Source of the DNA: Prostheceraeus crozeri
Lineage: Eukaryota; Platyhelminthes; Polycladida; Euryleptidae
Assembly: GCA_907163375.1 (NCBI GenBank)
Contig: CAJQUW010012670.1
Span: 423,001-487,000, forward strand
DNA length: 64,000 nucleotides
Direction of reading: 5' to 3'
In this document: positions 59,562-64,000 of the stretch, piece by piece
How the letters are laid out: each line of letters starts with the position of its first letter
Numbering within the stretch: position 1 is the first letter of the stretch
Made by a program: the position numbers and the translations under genes
Notes under the pieces: generated by a model
Database searches by the model: none
Seen by the model: only the letters and a program-made list of their open reading frames with translations
Told to the model about the DNA's origin: nothing

Positions 59562-60253
59562 ATGCAAACCGACAGAGGCAATAAGATCACAGACACAGTT
59601 AATGCAGTAGGTGCACATGGGAGATCGGTGGAAAACATAAAATCAAGATGTCAAAGCGAAGGTTCCTGCGTAAAGAAAAAACTGACGGATGCCTATTCAG
59701 ATTTGAAGAAGGCAGCCCATACAACAAGTGGGGGACAGCTCCATGTTGACCTAAATGTCTTCGGTGATCTGACTCATCTTGAGCGACGAGTGGCCAAGAT
59801 TATTCCAGAAGTATCCTGGAGAGGAATTGATGGAACTAGACAAGATACCCTGCAGCTATCAAGGCCCCAACCAGCAAGACTAGAGAGACAATTTCATCAG
59901 ACTCATCTCAGCAGACAATCAATTCGTCCGTGATTTCGAATGACGGAAGCGACTGCGACCTCAGCGACAGTGAGGTTGAACCGATACGGGATTTTAGAAG
60001 TGAGTCCGCCGCACCTACGAAGCGAAAGGCATCACTAGCAAACCCTTTCCATAAAGAGCTGCTGGCAATTGAGAAAGAAAGAGTCAACATAGAAAGCGAG
60101 CCCCTGGCGGTAGAGAAGCAAAGGATGGCGATCGAGCGAGAACGGCTGCTTGTGGAAAAGGCGTTACTACTACAGCAACAAGGATGCAGTGCTTCAACTC
60201 AGACTTCGTCTCCATTCACCTCCAGTTTCATGGAATATCTAAACGATAGTTGA
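59562..60253 (+). pseudogene. Harbinger Myb/SANT-like accessory protein, frameshifted
   Basis: The first part (59562-59933) reads ITDTVNAVGAHGRSVENIKS and RCQSEGSCVKKKLTDAYSDL followed by TTSGG. This is the 'W..I...VN..G...R....K.K...L....K' trihelix of Harbinger-associated Myb-like proteins, here lacking its N-terminal tryptophan helix. The second part (59930-60253), in another frame, has a Lys/Glu/Arg-rich helical tail (AIEKERVNIESEPLAVEKQR). At least one frameshift, near 59930, separates them. It would help carry the nuclease into the nucleus and bind DNA. Confidence 0.72.
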
Positions 60254-60701
60254 CTTTTCGCTGATTGTCATATTTTTTTCTTCTTTGTTTAGGCTAATAC
60301 AGTGTATATTATGGAAATAAGCAAATTTGTTCTTGTCTCGAAGCACTTTAATGACGCGTGTATTAAATTATCTACATACAGGTATAACAAAGTGGCCACA
60401 TAATTCATTACAGGGTTCACATTTACTAGGATGGTACTCATTCAAATGATAAACTAATACAATGTCATACACAACCCCCCTTTTCGTCACACTTAGGACA
60501 TTCTGTACATCATATTTGCTAACCGAAAAACAAAATTTTCAATTCAAAGTTGCAGTGCTAATTCCGAATATTGATCATCACAAAAAATAATAATGTATGC
60601 AGTAATGAGTTTATTCTAACCCAAATATATGTACATGCATATTTACAAAATATATCAGTAACAAAATGCATAAACAATGATAGGTTGAAACTTAGTCACA
60701 C
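60254..60701. other. Spacer between the two Harbinger genes
   Basis: AT-rich 3' sequence between the convergent Harbinger genes. No gene seen. Confidence 0.5.
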
Positions 60702-61715
60702 TTAGCTCATGTTCTCAATGAGATTTGAACGAAATTGCATCCCGCTTGAATTTTGTAAATTGCCTGCATACACATCAACCATTCCATCTTCTAGAAAAAT
60801 TCCCATCAACGCTTTTATCGAGTCTTTGGTTGTATTGAATTGCAATGTTGTGCAGAACAACACAAGCGCTGATAACCAAAGTAGCATTCTTCGGATTCAA
60901 TAAAGCCCCGTTGAGCAAACAGCGGAATCTTTGCTTGAGTAGGCCGTTGCATCTCTCGATTGTGAATCGCGTTTTCACATGTCGATTCTAATAAATCGCC
61001 TCCTTATCTGTGTTGACAGTTTCCAAAGGAGTCATCAGCCATTTCTTGCAAGGATAGCCAGCATCTCCCAAAAGACATCCATCAGGATTCTGACTTTCAA
61101 AGTGCTGCCCCAGGCTAGATGCTGATAGAATGTGGGAATCATGGCATCCGCCAGCAAGCCTTGCGACGCAGTTGAATATTTTCAAATTTGGTCCACAACC
61201 AGCATCACATTTACACTGTGGTACAATTTCCTCTTTACGAATATATGTTCATTTTGACATGGCTTCTTGATCCGAACATGTGTTCATCACACCGATAACT
61301 CGTGGGAAATTGTGCATTTCATAGAAAGCTCTTTTGATGGAAGTCATGTCATCAAAGTGAACGTATTTGTCCATGTTTCTGCTCAAGATGCTTGCCACTC
61401 GGATGATGCACCTGACAGCAGAAGCTTTTGAAACATGCGTGGAATCTCCAACCAAAGACAGAACGCCACCCTGTGCAAAGTATCGCAGTGCGGTGCAGAC
61501 TTGGATTGAAACAGATAAACTGCAGTTTCTGTTGGTTGGACTTTTCAACTCTTTTTCGAAAATTTCTTTGCACAGTTCCATTGCCACCTCCTTGGTAAAG
61601 TCAATGTCTCTCGAAGAACAGTGTCTTCTCCATAGAATCTAAAGGATCAAAGCGATCACGAAAAATTCGAGGTCTCGGAAGACGATGACGATGCTCTTCT
61701 TCTAGGAACAAACGC
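60702..61715 (-). pseudogene. HARBI1-like transposase, frameshifted
   Basis: About 1 kb, near the full family length. Read from 61715 leftward: FRDRFDPLDSM (N-terminal 'R..R.DPL' block), VCTALRYFAQGGVLSLVGDS (helical block), FPRVIGVMNTCSDQEA (first catalytic region, 'FP.V.G.IDGTHI', with the usual Asp replaced by Asn), ARLAGGCHDSHIL ('PGS.HDS..'), LLGDAGYPCKKWLMTP (GD.GY), and RFTIERCNGLLKQRFRCLL (catalytic Glu). The pieces are in different frames and a stop lies near 60988, so the gene is dead. Confidence 0.8.
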
Positions 61716-61929
61716 AGCATTATGCCTAATGGCGGTTTACGAGAGGTCTAAGGCTCTATCAACACTAAGCAGCTCTATTTAAAGACATTTCGGTAAACAG
61801 TGCTTTATGAAACACTGTTCATTGCTCTCTTGATAGCCTCTATTGAGATCCAATTTAATAGAGTTACGAGAAACAGCGGTTTCACTAATAACCTCTATCA
61901 AAATAGGAAGAGCTTTATGAAACGACCCT

Positions 61930-64000
61930 CAGGGGTAGTTCAATAGAAAGAAATATAATGTTGAAGATCAAATTTGTTTTTCTTTGCAATTTTTCGAAAA
62001 ATATTTTGGATGCTGTTGAAACATATTTCGAAATTTAGCCTCGAATTTAATCGTTCATATTTCACTGAATTTATAGATTTCGAGTAAAGTTCACTGAATA
62101 GTTTTGCTTTGTTTAAATAAAGTTCCCTGCATTGACAAAATCCATAGAAATCAGATTACCACTCTATATACCGCATTTCTTTGAATAAGAGACGCGTCTC
62201 TTATCTTTTTCAGATCCCTGATTGATGCGTCTCTTATTCAAGGGCGTCTCTTATTTATCAAATGTTCAAGTTTTCATTCTTTCATTAGAAAAAGATGTCT
62301 TAGTTTTTTGCTACTATTCTCCTAGGTAACCTTTGCATTCCTCACTTCCCACTGGAAACGAAAATATGGGAACCATGTGGCGCCATATGGGTATGTGGTA
62401 TGGATCTGGACGAAATTTTCAAAGTATTATTTCTTTGATAAAGTCAAGCTGAAGTCATTCATCTAGAAGAAAATTTTGTATAAACAAGTCATGTGAACGT
62501 TTATGACCAGTTATTTGATAAAGAAGTAGCAGAACATCACATGTGCCTTGGTGCGTGGCTATCCCAGATGGGTAGCATAAGGTGTTTTCCAGATGTTACC
62601 CAGATAGTGAGAAATATCGATGGAAAGTCATTCATTGCATTACACATTGTGAAGTGCATGTTTGGTTCCTACAATTACACATGTTTTAGGCTTTGGGGCT
62701 GATATATATTGCTATTTAATTAGTCCTTCAACATGGTGATGTATAATAATTGTGTAGTCATCTCCACCAAGCTAATCACATGGCGCATAATAGAGGACAA
62801 TATTAAATTTAAGAGACATAGGAGAAAATGTTGGCGCTTTTTAGGCAATTTCATGCATGAATAGCATTGAACACAGGCCAAAGAAGATCACTAGGAGTTT
62901 TAGATTTTGACTTGTTTTTGTGAGGTATTAAAATATGTGCATTAATATTGTATGTCGTTTGATCTTTCGATAAACAGCTGTTACAAGTTGAGGTTGCCCG
63001 TGCCATCAACGGAGTATGCGTTGTTGCTGATTCTGGCGGGAATTCAAAATATTTTATTTAATCATGTCCTTTCTATTCAAAAGCAAGCGAGCAAGAGTCA
63101 AGCTTTTTTAAGATTTGACCAACATTTCAAGTGAAATGGGTGAGAATATCTAAAGAAATCAGGCTAACTTACGTCACATGGGGAGAGAAGCTTCATTCTT
63201 TTTCGTTCTATGCGACATTGCAAATAAGTTGGTGTGTCTAATATCTGCTGCAACAAATGTCTATAAGGCCGCATAAAGTATAAAAAGAAACAGTGCACAT
63301 TGTTTTAAGAGCAACATGACAGGAATTCTTCTTGACTGAAAGAAAGTTGATATACAGTCGGATGTGTATAGACACATAGAAAGTCTCTCAGCGGAACAGC
63401 GAATGCGCTGATGTTTAGTGCATCGCTTAGAGATATTCTTCACTCAACCAAAGTCACATCAATTCGGTGCATATGATGAAGGCATTTGTCGTGATGATCT
63501 CGAAGTTGCATTTTTTTTAACTGCAAGTGTAAAAGGGAACAGTGTAAATTGTAAATTAGAACATTCATACAGATTGTGAGGAATCGATCAAAAATAAAAG
63601 AAAATGGTTTTCTTATCGAACTGTTCCGCTTGAGGGCGTCTGCACATCCTTTACGAAGCTTAGTTAAGTAATTCGAAATAATGCCATAAGTTAAGTTGTT
63701 TTGCAGTGCTGACCCGCCTCGATGTCTCATTTAACCGTATGAAATCTCAAAGAATGTGTGCTGTATGTATACGTCTTGTCTAGTATATTCTTTCCATCCA
63801 TTCGGAGAGACATTGGAATGTTTGGCAACGTAAAATCTAATGCTGCATCATTCATTAATATGCCTAACTTTGTAAATTTATCAAACTCAGGAGCCTTATC
63901 AAATTCCTCACTTTTCTCGGTGCACGAAGCTCGGAGTTAGAATCAGAGTCCCTTCAATATTTGCTGCCTTCAAAACCGTGACTTTGATTGCAGTGCGGTA
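61930..64000. other. Intergenic, no supported gene
   Basis: Contains a small palindrome-rich spot at 62179-62262. At 63489-63730 the minus strand has a 54-codon stretch followed by a GT, a 48-bp T/C-rich tract and TTGCAG, a possible small exon and intron without recognisable product. I do not call a gene. Confidence 0.35.
62179..62262. repeat. GCGTCTCTTATTCAA inverted/direct repeats
   Basis: TTGAATAAGAGACGCGTCTC (self-complementary around ACGCGT) is followed by GCGTCTCTTATTCAAGGGCG and CGTCTCTTATTTATC. Three or four copies of one 12-15-bp word in both orientations, resembling the end of a short non-autonomous DNA element. Confidence 0.5.

Larger units (their letters stand above)
59297..61929. 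mobile_element. Harbinger DNA transposon, decayed, two genes
   Basis: Ends GGGGCTCTTTTCATAAAGCTCT (left, first bases) and GAGGGTCGTTTCATAAAGCTCT (right, read inward) share TTTCATAAAGCTCT. Subterminal regions on both sides are rich in short RCCTCTATT-type repeats. It holds the two genes typical of PIF/Harbinger: a Myb/SANT-like protein (plus strand) and a HARBI1-like nuclease (minus strand), convergent. Both carry frame disruptions. No clear 3-bp target duplication. An autonomous-size copy (2.6 kb), now inactive. Confidence 0.85.

Noticed and set aside
63489-63730. Possible small exon-intron-exon on the minus strand
   Set aside because: A GT...TTGCAG pair is present, but the encoded peptide matches nothing and similar pairs arise by chance in T-rich DNA.
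1-64000. tRNA and rRNA genes
   Set aside because: I saw no cloverleaf with the T-loop GGTTCRA box and no rRNA core sequence. GGTTCGAA-like words in Polinton B belong to the palindromic repeats.

Overview
The window is eukaryotic, from an animal genome and most likely a marine invertebrate. The sequence alone does not settle the phylum. It is AT-rich and dense in transposons. It holds remnants of LINEs, hAT, PIF/Harbinger and mariner-like elements, one Ty3/gypsy LTR element and two large Polinton/Maverick elements. I found no host gene, rRNA or tRNA that I can support.

Layout. 1-8496: LINE 3' fragments (1-515, 6120-6796), a possible hAT relic (2315-5629) and a degenerate tandem array (7360-8118). 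8497-25245: Polinton A, 16.7 kb, with 598-bp terminal inverted repeats (TIRs) that look almost identical. It appears nearly whole, with about one break. 25289-26144: a deleted hAT element with an almost perfect 8-bp target duplication. 27163-51322: a small PIF/Harbinger-like element (TAA duplication) split by Polinton B. 27856-51047: Polinton B, flanked by a perfect 6-bp duplication (TACTAC) and with TIRs about 95% alike by eye. It is older and broken in roughly six places. It also carries a near-intact gypsy element (30060-34605) and a 5'-truncated LINE (about 41394-42133). 51323-64000: a LINE scrap, a hAT-like element (52623-55936) with a mariner-type transposase relic and a tandem array, a 33-bp minisatellite near 57 kb, and a decayed Harbinger transposon (59297-61929).

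The two Polintons share a virion module: packaging ATPase, penton, major capsid protein, small virion-type proteins, adenain-like protease and a fibre-like coiled-coil protein. They also share an integrase that carries an N-terminal parvovirus-type phospholipase A2-like domain. Their replication modules are unrelated in layout. A has a classical Polinton PolB, a membrane-anchored P-loop ATPase, an HNH protein and a multi-zinc-finger protein. B has a different PolB with an endonuclease VII-like insert, plus a block of unrecognised genes. B is also sprinkled with short GC-rich palindromes, several of which lie in frame inside genes and encode a RTEGSRASP-like peptide. Almost every gene in both elements begins directly after a T-rich TAAAAAATG-type motif.

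The strongest candidates for something new are the phospholipase-integrase fusion kept in both elements, the exchange of whole replication modules between elements with one capsid type, the in-frame palindromic repeats, and the tail-fibre-like protein.
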